DNA of 64,000 bases from Sphingobium fontiphilum (GCF_014196635.1 NZ_JACIEB010000005.1:125001-189000); one strand, 5' to 3'. Numbered from the stretch's first letter, positions 45,877 through 54,742 are shown. Numbers and translations: made by a program. The notes: generated by a model from the sequence alone, not told the origin.

Positions 45877-46327
45877 GCGCCTCGCCACCCGCCAGCAGGG
45901 CATGGAGCGCGCCATCGGAATGGGCCCCGCGCAGCCGCGCGACCTGATTTTCATTGCGCAGGAAGCGCGAGACGCGGGCCAGCGTCTTCAAATGATCGGC
46001 GCCGCTGTCGACAGGCGACAACAGGGCGAAGACGATGTCCACCGGCGCTTCATCGACCGCGTCAAAGGCGATCGGCGGATCGAGTTGAACCACCAGCCCG
46101 CGCATCCGGTCCAGATCGGGCAATTTGGCGTGCGGAATGGCGACTCCGCCGCCAAAACCGGTCGAACCCAACCGCTCGCGCTCCATCAGCGCTTCGGTCA
46201 CCTGCCCCGCGTCGAGACCATAGACCGCCGCCGCCATTTCGCCCAGTTTCTGGAAAAGCGCCTTCTTGCCGTTCACCGACAGGCCGGTGGCCAGCGCTGT
46301 AGCTGAAACGATATCGTCGAATTGCAT
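45863..46327 (-). CDS. ptsN: PTS nitrogen regulatory protein EIIA-Ntr
   Basis: A 154-residue EIIA domain. The phosphorylated His is in GGGVAIPHAKLPDLDRM, and VDIVFALLSPVDSGADHLKTLARVSRFLR is the conserved second half. EIIA-Ntr links the phosphoryl state of PtsP-PtsO to potassium, nitrogen and stress control. It follows hpf, as in many proteobacteria where both sit behind rpoN; no rpoN is in the window. ATG 46327 begins the conserved MQFDDIVS. Confidence 0.93.
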   Translation of the reverse strand: MQFDDIVSATALATGLSVNGKKALFQKLGEMAAAVYGLDAGQVTEALMERERLGSTGFGGGVAIPHAKLPDLDRMRGLVVQLDPPIAFDAVDEAPVDIVFALLSPVDSGADHLKTLARVSRFLRNENQVARLRGAHSDGALHALLAGGEARDAA

Positions 46328-46478
46328 GGTGCCCAACTTGGAAAATCCCGACCTGCGGCATTTTCCTCCCATTGGAGGCAAGGGAGATCCGACCGCCCGG
46401 TTTCTTAAAGTCCCGCGCCATAGGCCGCCTGCGCCCGAAGGTCAACCGGCGACCCATGGCCCGAAAGGCGCAGGCGCG

Positions 46479-47072
46479 TCAGACGCGCGGTTCGACCCAG
46501 CCGATGGTCCCGTCATGGCGGCGATAGACCATGTTATAGGCCGATGTGCCCGCATTGACGAACAGCAGCGCGTTGGTGTTGCGCAGGTCGAGCATCATCA
46601 CCGCGTCCGACACGCTGGCCTGCGGAATGTCGACGCGGGTTTCCGCAATGATCGGCGGCGCTTCGGCCGGTTCATCCTCCTGATCGAAAGAGGCGAATAC
46701 GGTATAGCCCGCGCCGTCGATCGTTTCGAAGGAGAAGCCGTTGGCCCGCTCGGCCTCGGCGGCGGCGGCCTGAACATGGCGATCCTTCAGGCGGCGCATA
46801 TAGCGGCGCAACTGCTTTTCGATCTTGTCGGCGGCGAGATCGAAACATTGGTGGGCGTCCTGCGCCTCGCCCGCACCCTTCAGGATCAGGCCGGACATGA
46901 CATGGCACATGATGTCGCAGTGAAAAGCGCCATGCGGCGCGGGACGGAACGTGACCTGGGCGGATATGGTGCGTGAAAAATATTTCTCGGCAACGGCCTC
47001 CAAACGGGTCCACACATGCTCCTTCAGAGCGTCGCCAGTGTCGACCTGATGCCCGGAAACACGAATATCCAT
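46479..47072 (-). CDS. hpf: Ribosome hibernation promoting factor, long form
   Basis: A 197-residue protein: an N-terminal S30AE domain (MDIRVSGHQVDTGDALKEHVWTRLEAVAEKYF, FHCDIMCHVMSGLIL, then DLAADKIEKQLRRYMRRLKDR), a linker, and a C-terminal dimerisation domain (FVNAGTSAYNMVYRRHDGTIGWVEPR). The long form is the one that dimerises 70S ribosomes to 100S in stationary phase. AAGGAGAAG precedes the ATG at 47072. It is followed by ptsN. Confidence 0.94.
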   Translation of the reverse strand: MDIRVSGHQVDTGDALKEHVWTRLEAVAEKYFSRTISAQVTFRPAPHGAFHCDIMCHVMSGLILKGAGEAQDAHQCFDLAADKIEKQLRRYMRRLKDRHVQAAAAEAERANGFSFETIDGAGYTVFASFDQEDEPAEAPPIIAETRVDIPQASVSDAVMMLDLRNTNALLFVNAGTSAYNMVYRRHDGTIGWVEPRV

Positions 47073-47128
47073 AAGTCTTCTCCTTCTTATTGCCCGGCCG
47101 ATCAGGGGGAAAGACCGGGTTCGAACGA

Positions 47129-47160
47129 GCCGGGTCCGACCGTTCAGGCCGGGTCCGACC
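47129..47160. repeat. Short tandem direct repeat
   Basis: GCCGGGTCCGACC occurs at 47129-47141 and again at 47148-47160, spanning the 3' end of dnaQ and the gap to hpf. The two copies start 19 bases apart. No function is apparent. Confidence 0.5.
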
Positions 47161-47845
47161 CCGCAAGCCAGAGCGGGTTGGAAAGCGTTGCGACGAACGC
47201 CCTGTGCCGCTCCAGCTCCTCCGCGCTGGGCGCAAAGACCCGCGCGGGATGAACAGGGCGAACCAAGGCCGCAGCCTGTGGTTCCGCCCGAAAGACCACT
47301 GATTCCACCTCCTGTGCCAGACCCAGGCCAATCTGACGGCCGCCGGTCAGTTCGATGTAGAGCTGCGCCAGCAATTCGGCGTCGAGCAAGGCGCCGTGCT
47401 TGACCCGATGGCTGCGGTCGATGCCGTATCGGGTGCACAGGGCGTCGAGCGAATGTTTTGCGCCCGGATGCATCTGGCGGGCAATCGCGACAGTGTCGAT
47501 CATCCGGTCCATCGACACTTCCGGGCGACCGCACAGGCGCAGCTCGTGATTGAGGAAGCCAAAGTCGAACCTGGCGTTGTGCGCGACCAGCGGGCTGTCC
47601 TCCAGGAAGGCCAGAAGCGCGTCGGCGCCGCCCGCAAACAGGGGCTTGTCGGACAGGAAAATGTCGGACAGGCCATGCACCGCCTCCGCCGCCGCGGGCA
47701 TCGACCGCTGGGGATTGTAATAGGCGTGAAATGTCCGGCCTGTAGGAACGCGGTTGACCAGTTCGATGCAGCCGATTTCAACCAGCCGGTCGCCCGACGC
47801 CGGATCGAATCCTGTCGTTTCGGTGTCGAAGATGATTTCGCGCAT
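47144..47845 (-). CDS. dnaQ: DNA polymerase III epsilon subunit
   Basis: A 233-residue 3'-5' proofreading exonuclease of the DnaQ family. ExoI is IIFDTETTGFDPASGDRLVEIGCIEL (DxE), ExoII LVAHNARFDFGFLNHEL, and ExoIII HGALLDAELLAQLYIELTGG with HxxxxD. The C-terminal tail would bind the alpha subunit. It is the last gene of the maf-aroE-coaE-dnaQ run, 29 bases after coaE. The ATG at 47845 starts the conserved MREIIFDTETTG. Confidence 0.95.
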   Translation of the reverse strand: MREIIFDTETTGFDPASGDRLVEIGCIELVNRVPTGRTFHAYYNPQRSMPAAAEAVHGLSDIFLSDKPLFAGGADALLAFLEDSPLVAHNARFDFGFLNHELRLCGRPEVSMDRMIDTVAIARQMHPGAKHSLDALCTRYGIDRSHRVKHGALLDAELLAQLYIELTGGRQIGLGLAQEVESVVFRAEPQAAALVRPVHPARVFAPSAEELERHRAFVATLSNPLWLAGSDPA

Positions 47846-47874
47846 CGCCCTTCCGACCGACTCTTGGGAAACCC

Positions 47875-48468
47875 TTATCCGCCTGTCTTGCGGCCAAGGC
47901 AAGCGACCAAAGCGCGCACCTGACCCCTGGTGCGCCCAAATGTGGTTCCGGTGTGGATGATATGGTCGGCGCGGCGCCGTTTTTCCGCGTCAGGCGTCTG
48001 CAAATGCACGATCCGGCGAAATTTCGCCATCGTCATCCCCGGTCGCGCAAGCACTCGCTTGCGCTGCTTCCATGCCGGCGCGGTCACGACGATGACGCCC
48101 GCCAATCGCCGGTGACCATGGGTCTCGAACAACAGCGGAATGTCGAGGATCACAAAGGTGCGGCTGCGGTTGCGACGAAGGAATGCTTTGCGCGATTGCG
48201 CAACAGCCGGATGAACGATGGCCTCCAGCGCCCGCAGTTCATGGGGATGACCCAGCACCGCCGCGCCAAGCTTTGCACGATTGACGCCGTCCGGGCCAGT
48301 GGCGCCGGGAAAGCGCGCCTCTATCGCGGGAATCAGCGCGCCGCCCGGCCCCTGCAACCTGTGGACTTCCGCGTCGGCGTCGAAAACGGGCACGCCTTCA
48401 CGCCGGAACATGGCGGCGACGGCGGATTTCCCCATGCCGATCGACCCAGTCAGGCCATAGATTTTCAT
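47875..48468 (-). CDS. coaE: Dephospho-CoA kinase
   Basis: A 197-residue kinase performing the last step of CoA synthesis, phosphorylating the 3'-OH of dephospho-CoA. The P-loop is LTGSIGMGKSAVAAMFRREG, followed by VPVFDADAEVHRL. FVILDIPLLFETHGH and RVLARPGMTMAKFRRI are further family blocks, and QTPDAEKRRRADHIIHTGT is near the end. It lies 3 bases after the aroE stop in one operon. Confidence 0.95.
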   Translation of the reverse strand: MKIYGLTGSIGMGKSAVAAMFRREGVPVFDADAEVHRLQGPGGALIPAIEARFPGATGPDGVNRAKLGAAVLGHPHELRALEAIVHPAVAQSRKAFLRRNRSRTFVILDIPLLFETHGHRRLAGVIVVTAPAWKQRKRVLARPGMTMAKFRRIVHLQTPDAEKRRRADHIIHTGTTFGRTRGQVRALVACLGRKTGG

Positions 48469-48471
48469 GTG

Positions 48472-49293
48472 TCACCGAGTGGCCAGCAACGCGCGCAATT
48501 CCGCATCGCGATCGCGCGGCGCCTGCGCATCGAAAAATATGTCGAAGGCGAGCGCCGCCTGACCGATCAGCATTTCCAGCCCGTCGATGGCTTTCAGACC
48601 GCGTTCCCGTGCGGCCTTCAGCAGGCCGGTTTCCAGCGGCGCATAAACGATGTCATAAACCGTTGCGCCAGCGGGCAAGGGCGACAGGTCGAGATCCAGC
48701 GGCGGTTGCCCGACCATGCCGAGCGGGCTGGTGTTGACCAGCAGGTCGACGGGCGGCACCGCCTCTTCCATCCCGATGACCCGGCCGTCCACGCCGGCTC
48801 GGTCCAGCAGAGCCTGCCCTTTGGCCGGATCACGCGCCATGATGGTGATGTCGGGCACGCCCAGGCTGGTGAGCGCGAACAATATCGCCCGCGCCGCGCC
48901 GCCCGCCCCGACCAGCAGCGCGCTGCGCCCCTGCCATTTGTCGCGCAACAAAGGTTGCAGAAAACCGCCGGCATCGGTGTTGGTGCCCACCAGCGGCCCG
49001 CCGGTTTCGCAGGCGATGGTGTTCATCGCGCCGATCCGGTCGCGCACGCCGCCCGGATCGTCGGTATAATCCATCACCGCAATCTTGTGGGGAATGGTGA
49101 CATTGCACCCCAGCCAGTCCGGATCGGCCCGGCGCGACAGGAAATAGGCGGCCAGATCCTCCGGCTTCACCAATGTCTTGCGATATTCCGCCTCAATCCC
49201 CAGCACTTCCAGCCAGAAATTATGGATGACGGGCGATTTGCTGTGCGCGATCGGATCGCCGATCACTTCGGCATAGGGCAGTTTGTCGGTCAT
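48472..49293 (-). CDS. aroE: Shikimate dehydrogenase
   Basis: A 273-residue NADPH enzyme reducing 3-dehydroshikimate in aromatic amino-acid synthesis. The shikimate-binding loop is IGDPIAHSKSPVIHNFWL. The catalytic Lys lies in CNVTIPHKIAVMDYTDD. NADP binding is LVGAGGAARAILFAL, with LLVNTSPLGMVGQPPLDL and LIGQAALAFDIFF later. The start overlaps the maf stop (ATGA). Confidence 0.96.
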   Translation of the reverse strand: MTDKLPYAEVIGDPIAHSKSPVIHNFWLEVLGIEAEYRKTLVKPEDLAAYFLSRRADPDWLGCNVTIPHKIAVMDYTDDPGGVRDRIGAMNTIACETGGPLVGTNTDAGGFLQPLLRDKWQGRSALLVGAGGAARAILFALTSLGVPDITIMARDPAKGQALLDRAGVDGRVIGMEEAVPPVDLLVNTSPLGMVGQPPLDLDLSPLPAGATVYDIVYAPLETGLLKAARERGLKAIDGLEMLIGQAALAFDIFFDAQAPRDRDAELRALLATR

Positions 49294-49886
49294 GCCGCCA
49301 GAACGCCCCGCACGCGCAGAAAGTCAAGCAGCGGAAGCAGCGGAAGCCCCTGAATCGCAAACTGGCTGCCCTCCACCCGGCTGAACAGTTGTGCGCCCGG
49401 CCCCTCGATCCGGTAGCAGCCCACACACCATCGGCATTGCTCCCAATCGCTGTCGAGATAGGATTGGATGAAGGCGTCGGACAGGGGCCGCACCGTCATT
49501 CGCACCTTTTCGACATGTCGCCAGATCGCCTCGCCCTGAAAGGCGATTACCGCCGCGCTGTGGAGAAAATGCACGCGGCCCGACAGCGCGCGCAAGATGG
49601 ATTCCGCGTCCGCCCGGTCGACCGCCTTGTCGATCATCGGCCCGTCGTCGACCGCCAATGTCTGGTCGCATCCCAGCACCAGCGCGCGCGGCGCCCGGCG
49701 CGACACGCGCAACGCCTTCAGTTCTGCCAGTGCGTCGGCCAGGGCGCGCGGCGACAGGCCATCGGCGCGCAGGGCGTCCCTGGCGGCTTCCTCGTCGACG
49801 CCGGGGGCCAGCGCCTCGAACGAGACTCCCGCTGCGGTCAGCATGGCGCGGCGGCTTGCGCTGGTAGAGGCTAGGATGATGGTCAT
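49290..49886 (-). CDS. Maf-like nucleotide pyrophosphatase
   Basis: A 198-residue Maf family protein. It begins MTIILASTSASRRAMLTAAGVSF (the SxSxRR motif), has VLGCDQTLAVDDGPMIDKAVDRADA, and ends with SDWEQCRWCVGCYRIEGPGAQLFSRVEGSQFAIQGLPLLPLL. Maf proteins hydrolyse non-canonical or methylated nucleoside triphosphates and restrain septation. The WxxCxGxYxIEG variant suggests the YceF-type branch. Overlaps ppsR and aroE by four bases each. Confidence 0.92.
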   Translation of the reverse strand: MTIILASTSASRRAMLTAAGVSFEALAPGVDEEAARDALRADGLSPRALADALAELKALRVSRRAPRALVLGCDQTLAVDDGPMIDKAVDRADAESILRALSGRVHFLHSAAVIAFQGEAIWRHVEKVRMTVRPLSDAFIQSYLDSDWEQCRWCVGCYRIEGPGAQLFSRVEGSQFAIQGLPLLPLLDFLRVRGVLAA

Positions 49887-50710
49887 CCCTGCTGCTCCGC
49901 CGCCAGCACCCGGTCGTTGAACAGGTTGATGATGGCGGCGGCCGCCTCCTCGATGGAACGGCGGGTCATGTCGATCACCGGCCAGCCATTGTCGGCGAAC
50001 ATGCGGCGGGAAAAGGCCAGTTCCTCCTGCACCTTGTCCAGATCGACATAGGCGGTTTCGGGCGTCTGGTTGAGCGACAACAACCGGTTGCGCCGGATCT
50101 GGATCAGCCGGTCGGGGCTGACCGTCAATCCCACCACCATGGGATGGCGCAGCGTAAAGAGGTTGCGCGGCGGCGGCGATTCGCGGACCAGCGGAATATT
50201 CGCCGTCTTGTACCCGCGATTGGCGAGATAGATGGACGTCGGCGTTTTCGACGCGCGCGACACGCCCGCCAGGATGATGTCGGCCTCTTCCCAATTTTCG
50301 TGGCCGACGCCATCATCATGGGCGATGGTGAACTGGATCGCCTCGATCCGCGCAAAATAGGCTTCGTCCAATATATGTTTGCGACCCGGCCGGTTGCGGG
50401 TTTCCTGCCCCAATATGTTCGACAGCGCGTCGGTGACATTGTCGAGCGGCGCGACATAGGGCAGGCCCAGCGCCCGGCAGCGCCCCTCCAGCCGCCGCCG
50501 CAACTGATGGTTGGTCAGGGTGAAGAGCACAAGCCCGGGATTGGCGGCGATATCCTCCATGATCCTGTCGAGATGGACTTCGGACCGCACCATCGGCCAG
50601 AAATGGCGAACCGCCTCCACATTTTCGAACAGGCCGATGGCGGCCTTGGCCACATTCTCCAGCGTTTCGCCGGTAGAGTCGGACAGAAGGTGAAGATGGA
50701 TGCGCGCCAT
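49883..50710 (-). CDS. ppsR: PEP synthase/PPDK regulatory protein (DUF299)
   Basis: A 275-residue bifunctional kinase/pyrophosphorylase of the DUF299 family, which switches PEP synthase or pyruvate phosphate dikinase off and on by phosphorylating a Thr. The start HLHLLSDSTGETLENVAKAAI is diagnostic. A P-loop-like GVSRASKTPTSIYLANRGYKTANIPLV and SPDRLIQIRRNRL follow. It opens the leftward ppsR-maf-aroE-coaE-dnaQ operon from the probable origin, as the DUF299 gene next to the Caulobacter origin does. Confidence 0.94.
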   Translation of the reverse strand: MARIHLHLLSDSTGETLENVAKAAIGLFENVEAVRHFWPMVRSEVHLDRIMEDIAANPGLVLFTLTNHQLRRRLEGRCRALGLPYVAPLDNVTDALSNILGQETRNRPGRKHILDEAYFARIEAIQFTIAHDDGVGHENWEEADIILAGVSRASKTPTSIYLANRGYKTANIPLVRESPPPRNLFTLRHPMVVGLTVSPDRLIQIRRNRLLSLNQTPETAYVDLDKVQEELAFSRRMFADNGWPVIDMTRRSIEEAAAAIINLFNDRVLAAEQQG

Positions 50711-50997
50711 CGCTTATCTGTGTGGAAGGGCTGTGGATAAAGCAAGGGAGTGTTTGGGAGGGAAATGGCGGATAATTTTCGATCCCCGCTGCCCGATATC
50801 TTATCCACAACCCTCCCACAGGGCACAGATTTCGTCCACAGCCTGTGGATAACAGGGATAAGGTTCCGGACTCATCGGGTCATCATCCACCACGGGGAGT
50901 CAAGCTGTTGGCAAATCGGGGCGCAACGCATAAACCCCGCTGCCAACGCCCCAACAAACATCATCATCCCTTAAGAATCTTAAAAATTAGGATTAGT
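50711..50997. other. Probable chromosome replication origin (oriC)
   Basis: The 287-base gap between divergent ppsR and hemE holds three perfect DnaA boxes (TTATCCACA): minus strand at 50732-50740, plus at 50801-50809, minus at 50844-50852. A weaker TCGTCCACA lies at 50832-50840. The hemE-proximal end has an AT-rich stretch (TTAAGAATCTTAAAAATTAG, 50971-50990) that could be an unwinding element. In Caulobacter the origin lies between hemE and a DUF299 gene, the same setting. Boxes and AT tract are seen; origin function is inferred. Confidence 0.85.
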
Positions 50998-52038
50998 ATG
51001 ACCGGGTCCGACGCCAAGCCGCTTCTTTCCGTCCTGCGCGGCGCCATGCCCGATGTGCCGCCCATGTGGCTGATGCGCCAGGCGGGCCGTTACCTGCCCG
51101 AATATCGCGCCCTGCGCGCACAAAAGGGCGGTTTCCTCGAGCTTGTCTATGACAGCGAAGCCGCCGCCGAAGTGACCATCCAGCCGCTGCGCCGGTTCGC
51201 TTTTGACGGGGCGATCCTGTTTTCCGACATTTTGATCGTACCCTATGCCATGGGTCAGGATCTGTGGTTCGAAGCGGGCGAAGGCCCGCGCCTTGCCCCG
51301 ATATTGGCGCAAACCGACCTGTCGGCGCTCACGCCCGACTTCACCCGCTTCGACGCTGTTTATGAAACGGTGCGCCAGGTGAAGGCGGCGCTGGACCCGT
51401 CCGTCACATTCCTCGGCTTTGCGGGCAGTCCCTGGACCATCGCCACCTATATGGTCGCGGGACAGGGCAGCAAGGATCAGGGCGCGGCCCGTCGCATGGC
51501 CTATGCCGATCCGACACGCTTCGGCGCGCTGATCGACGCGATCATCGACGCGACTGTCATCTATCTTTCCGGCCAGATCGCGGCGGGCGTGGAAGCGGTG
51601 CAATTGTTCGACAGTTGGGCCGGCAGCCTGGCGCCGTTGCAGTTCGACCGCTGGGTTATCGAACCCAATGCCCGGATCGTGGAGAAGCTAAAGGCGCTTC
51701 ACCCCGATATTCCCGTGATCGGCTTTCCCAAGGGCGCTGGCGCGAAACTCGCCGCCTATGCGCGCGGCACTGGTGTCAATGCGGTTGGCGTCGACGAAAC
51801 GGTCGATCCGCACTGGGCGAACCGCGAATTGCCTGCCGGGCTGCCGGTGCAGGGCAATCTCGACCCGCTGGCGCTGATCGCGGGGGGAGCGGCGGTGCGC
51901 GAGGCGGTCGACAATATCCGCGCCGCTTTCGCCGGGCGGCCCCATATCTTCAACCTGGGCCATGGCATTTTGCCGGATACCCCCATTGATCATGTCGAAG
52001 CGCTGATTAGCTATGTGCGGGAAAAGGAGACAAGGTGA
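50998..52038 (+). CDS. hemE: Uroporphyrinogen decarboxylase
   Basis: A 346-residue enzyme converting uroporphyrinogen III to coproporphyrinogen III in haem synthesis. The signature PPMWLMRQAGRYLPEYRALR is at the N-terminus, and GFAGSPWTIATYMVAGQGSKD with the second signature follows. FNLGHGILPDTPIDHV is near the end. AGGA precedes the ATG by six bases. It is the first gene to the right of the probable origin and overlaps hemJ. Confidence 0.97.
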   Translation: MTGSDAKPLLSVLRGAMPDVPPMWLMRQAGRYLPEYRALRAQKGGFLELVYDSEAAAEVTIQPLRRFAFDGAILFSDILIVPYAMGQDLWFEAGEGPRLAPILAQTDLSALTPDFTRFDAVYETVRQVKAALDPSVTFLGFAGSPWTIATYMVAGQGSKDQGAARRMAYADPTRFGALIDAIIDATVIYLSGQIAAGVEAVQLFDSWAGSLAPLQFDRWVIEPNARIVEKLKALHPDIPVIGFPKGAGAKLAAYARGTGVNAVGVDETVDPHWANRELPAGLPVQGNLDPLALIAGGAAVREAVDNIRAAFAGRPHIFNLGHGILPDTPIDHVEALISYVREKETR

Positions 52039-52478
52039 TGGCCTATCTCGGCGCAGCCTATCTGTGGGTGAAGGCGGCCCATGTCATCTTCGTCATCTTC
52101 CTGATGGCGGGGCTGTTCATGATGCCGCGTTTCTTCATCTATCACCAGCAATGCGCCGTCGGATCGGATGAGGATGTCAAATGGATCGAGCGGGAACGCC
52201 GGTTGCTGCGGATCATCCTCAATCCGTCCATCATATTGGTATGGGTTTTCGGCCTGATGCTGATGGTGGAGATCGGCGCCTGGCATTTCGGCTGGTTCCA
52301 TCTCAAACTGCTCGTCGTGCTGGGCCTGTCCGCCTATCATGGCTGGATCGCGGGTTATTCGAAAAAGCTCGCCAAAGGGCTGCGGCCGATGACCGACCGT
52401 CAGCTTCGCCTGCTCAACGAAGTGCCTGGCGTCGCCGCCGCCATCGTCGTCATCGCGGTGATCGTGAAGCCCTTCTGA
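52038..52478 (+). CDS. hemJ: Protoporphyrinogen oxidase HemJ
   Basis: A 146-residue membrane protein with four hydrophobic helices. [27 protein letters not shown] carries the conserved His of the HemJ family, and the later GWIAGYSKKLAKG the conserved Lys. HemJ oxidises protoporphyrinogen IX to protoporphyrin IX in many alphaproteobacteria that lack HemG and HemY. AAGGAG precedes the ATG, which shares a base with the hemE stop (TGATG). The two haem genes are coupled. Confidence 0.92.
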   Translation: MAYLGAAYLWVKAAHVIFVIFLMAGLFMMPRFFIYHQQCAVGSDEDVKWIERERRLLRIILNPSIILVWVFGLMLMVEIGAWHFGWFHLKLLVVLGLSAYHGWIAGYSKKLAKGLRPMTDRQLRLLNEVPGVAAAIVVIAVIVKPF

Positions 52479-53342
52479 TCAGGCTGTTTCGAGCGGCAGC
52501 ACCGCGATATTGTCGATCAGGCGGGTCTTGCCCAGCTTCGCCGCGCCCAGCAGCCGCGCCGGACGGTCAAGCACCGTCATCGGCGCCAGCGTTGCGGCGT
52601 CGCACAATGTCACATAGTCGATGGTGCCAAAGCCATGGCTCGCCAGCATGGCGATGGCCTTGGCAATGGCGCTTTCCACGGTCGCGCCCTTTTCCATCTG
52701 GCGCTTGGCTTCCCCCAGCGCGCGGGGCAGGGCCAGCGCGGCCTTGCGCTCCTCATCGGTCAGATAGGCGTTGCGGGAAGAAAGGGCGAGGCCGTCCTCG
52801 GCCCGCTGGGTGGGCATGCCGACAATGTCGATACCCATGTCGAGATCTGCGACCATGCGGCGGATGACGGCGAGTTGCTGATAATCCTTCTCGCCGAATA
52901 TCGCGATGTCGGGCCGCACCTGGTTGAACAATTTGGTCACGACCGTGGCGACGCCATCGAAATGGCCGGGCCGCGCGGCGCCGTCCAGCCCCTCGCTGAC
53001 GCCGGAAACCACAATATTGCTGGCGAAACCGGCGGGATACATGACATCGACGGTCGGCATCCAGAGGATGTCGACGCCCGCCGCCTGCAACATGGAACTG
53101 TCCTTCGCCTCGCGCCGTGGATAGGCTTCGAGATCCTCATTGGGCCCGAACTGGCGAGGATTGACAAAGATCGACACGGCGACGCGCCCGGCATGGCCAA
53201 CCAGCCGTCTGGCTTCCTCCACCAATGCCATATGCCCGTCATGCAGGGCGCCCATGGTGGGGACAAGCGCCAGCTTGCCGCCATCGCCGCGCAATTCGGA
53301 AAGGGCGACGCGCAGGGTGGGCAGATCACGCAGGGTTTGCAC
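52479..53342 (-). CDS. panC: Pantothenate synthetase
   Basis: A 287-residue enzyme joining pantoate and beta-alanine with ATP. The nucleotide-binding PTMGALHDGHMALVEEAR includes the HxGH motif, and VSIFVNPRQFGPNEDLEAYPR, IFGEKDYQQLAVIRRMVADL (KDxQQ) and ALSSRNAYL follow. Start GTG at 53342 fits the conserved VQTLRDLPTLR; GGAG lies about eleven bases upstream. The stop abuts the convergent hemJ stop with no gap. Confidence 0.95.
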   Translation of the reverse strand: MQTLRDLPTLRVALSELRGDGGKLALVPTMGALHDGHMALVEEARRLVGHAGRVAVSIFVNPRQFGPNEDLEAYPRREAKDSSMLQAAGVDILWMPTVDVMYPAGFASNIVVSGVSEGLDGAARPGHFDGVATVVTKLFNQVRPDIAIFGEKDYQQLAVIRRMVADLDMGIDIVGMPTQRAEDGLALSSRNAYLTDEERKAALALPRALGEAKRQMEKGATVESAIAKAIAMLASHGFGTIDYVTLCDAATLAPMTVLDRPARLLGAAKLGKTRLIDNIAVLPLETA

Positions 53343-53452
53343 GGGACGAACGGCTCCGATAAGGGCGGTGGGAAGATTGGGCCGTCCTGCTAGGCACCCG
53401 CAGGGCCGCCGGTCAAGAAACAATGCGATCATCAACGGGGTAAACAGGGGCA

Positions 53453-54256
53453 ATGGCGAACGGCCAACCGCACATCATCGTCTTCGCCAATGAAAAGGGC
53501 GGCACCGGAAAGTCGACGACAGCGGTGCATACCGCCATCGCGCTGGCGGCGCTGGGCCACAGCGTCGGCATGATCGACCTTGATCCGCGCCAGCGCACCG
53601 TCACCCGCTATATGGAAAATCGGGCCGAAACCATGCGTCGGCGCGGCATCGCCCTGCCCATGCCCGATTATACGGTGCTGCGCGGCGACACCATCGACGC
53701 GCTGGAGGAAGAGACCGCAATGGTCGGCGCGGGCAAGGATTTCCTGATCATCGACACGCCCGGCCGCGACGATGTCTTCGCCCGCCATATCGCCGCCTAT
53801 GCCAATACGCTGGTCACGCCGATGAACGACAGTTTCGTCGATTTCGACCTGATCGGTCAGGTCGACAGCGAGACGTTCAAGGTCAAGCGCCTGTCCTTTT
53901 ATGCCGACCTGATGTTCGAAACGCGCAAGGCCCGCGCCAAGGTCGACGGCGTGTCGATCGACTGGGTGGTGCTGCGCAACCGCGTCCAGCACCATGACGC
54001 GCGCAACAAGAAGCGCGTGGGCGAGGCGCTGATGGAATTGTCGCGCCGCGTCGGCTTTCGCGTCATCCCCGGCCTGTCGGAACGGGTCGTATTCCGCGAA
54101 CTCTTCCCTTCCGGCCTCACCCTGCTCGACAAGGGGCATCTGGGCGATCTGGGCATCAGCCATATCGCCGCGCGGCAGGAATTGCGCGAAATGGTCGCCG
54201 GTTTCGCTTTGCCCATGGTGGCCGACAGCGACGCGGAGCCGAAGGACGTGGCCTGA
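53453..54256 (+). CDS. mipZ: Division plane positioning ATPase MipZ
   Basis: A 267-residue ParA/MinD-type ATPase. It has FANEKGGTGKSTTAVHTAIAL (Walker A), DLDPRQRTVTRYMENR, FLIIDTPGRDD, VTPMNDSFVDFDLIG and VGFRVIPGLSERVVFRELFPSGLTLLD. The NDSFVDFD and RVIxRELFPxGLTLLD blocks match Caulobacter MipZ closely from memory. MipZ binds ParB near the origin and inhibits FtsZ away from midcell. It lies about 2.5 kb from the probable oriC and 19 kb from parB, with a DnaJ-like gene overlapping its stop. Confidence 0.93.
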   Translation: MANGQPHIIVFANEKGGTGKSTTAVHTAIALAALGHSVGMIDLDPRQRTVTRYMENRAETMRRRGIALPMPDYTVLRGDTIDALEEETAMVGAGKDFLIIDTPGRDDVFARHIAAYANTLVTPMNDSFVDFDLIGQVDSETFKVKRLSFYADLMFETRKARAKVDGVSIDWVVLRNRVQHHDARNKKRVGEALMELSRRVGFRVIPGLSERVVFRELFPSGLTLLDKGHLGDLGISHIAARQELREMVAGFALPMVADSDAEPKDVA

Positions 54257-54708
54257 TGGGTCTGTTCGCCATCCTTGTCATCGCCCTCGCGGGCTGGTTG
54301 TTGTGGACCGGCCGGTTGCAGCGGATGACGGCCAGGGATGGCATGGCTCTGGGCATCGCCATTGTCGGCGCGGTCATGGCGGCGAAGGGCAAGCCGCTGC
54401 TGGGCGCGATCCCGCTCATCGCCTCGACCGCATTTTTCTTCTGGCGTTCCACCAGTCGCACGCCACAGCGCAAACCCGCAAAAAAATCGCTGTCTGCTAT
54501 CGAACCAGGCGATGTCGCCCAGGCCCGCGCGCTGCTGGGCCTGCCCGTCGACAGCGACGAACAGATGATCCGCAACGCGCATCGTCGCCTCATCGCGTCG
54601 GTTCATCCCGATCGCGGCGGCACAGAGGCGCTGGCGGCCCAGATTAATGCTGCGCGCGACCTTTTGCTGCGCTATCAGGCCGACCGAAACAGGTCGCGCC
54701 CCGATTAA
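54256..54708 (+). CDS. Membrane-anchored DnaJ-domain protein
   Basis: A 150-residue protein with one or two N-terminal hydrophobic helices (residues 3-17 and 31-62), a basic linker, and a C-terminal J domain (LLGLPVDSDEQMIRNAHRRLIASVHPDRGGTEALAAQINAARDLL) with the HPD motif. The layout is like TIM14/DjlC proteins that recruit Hsp70 at a membrane. The start shares a base with the mipZ stop (TGATG), so the two are coupled; a functional link is unproven. Confidence 0.87.
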   Translation: MGLFAILVIALAGWLLWTGRLQRMTARDGMALGIAIVGAVMAAKGKPLLGAIPLIASTAFFFWRSTSRTPQRKPAKKSLSAIEPGDVAQARALLGLPVDSDEQMIRNAHRRLIASVHPDRGGTEALAAQINAARDLLLRYQADRNRSRPD

Positions 54709-54742
54709 ACCATCCATCCGATTGAAAGGATAAGTCGAGCCC

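Noticed and set aside
50971..50983. Possible CtrA site near the origin
   Set aside because: The two TTAA words are five bases apart; the CtrA consensus needs seven.
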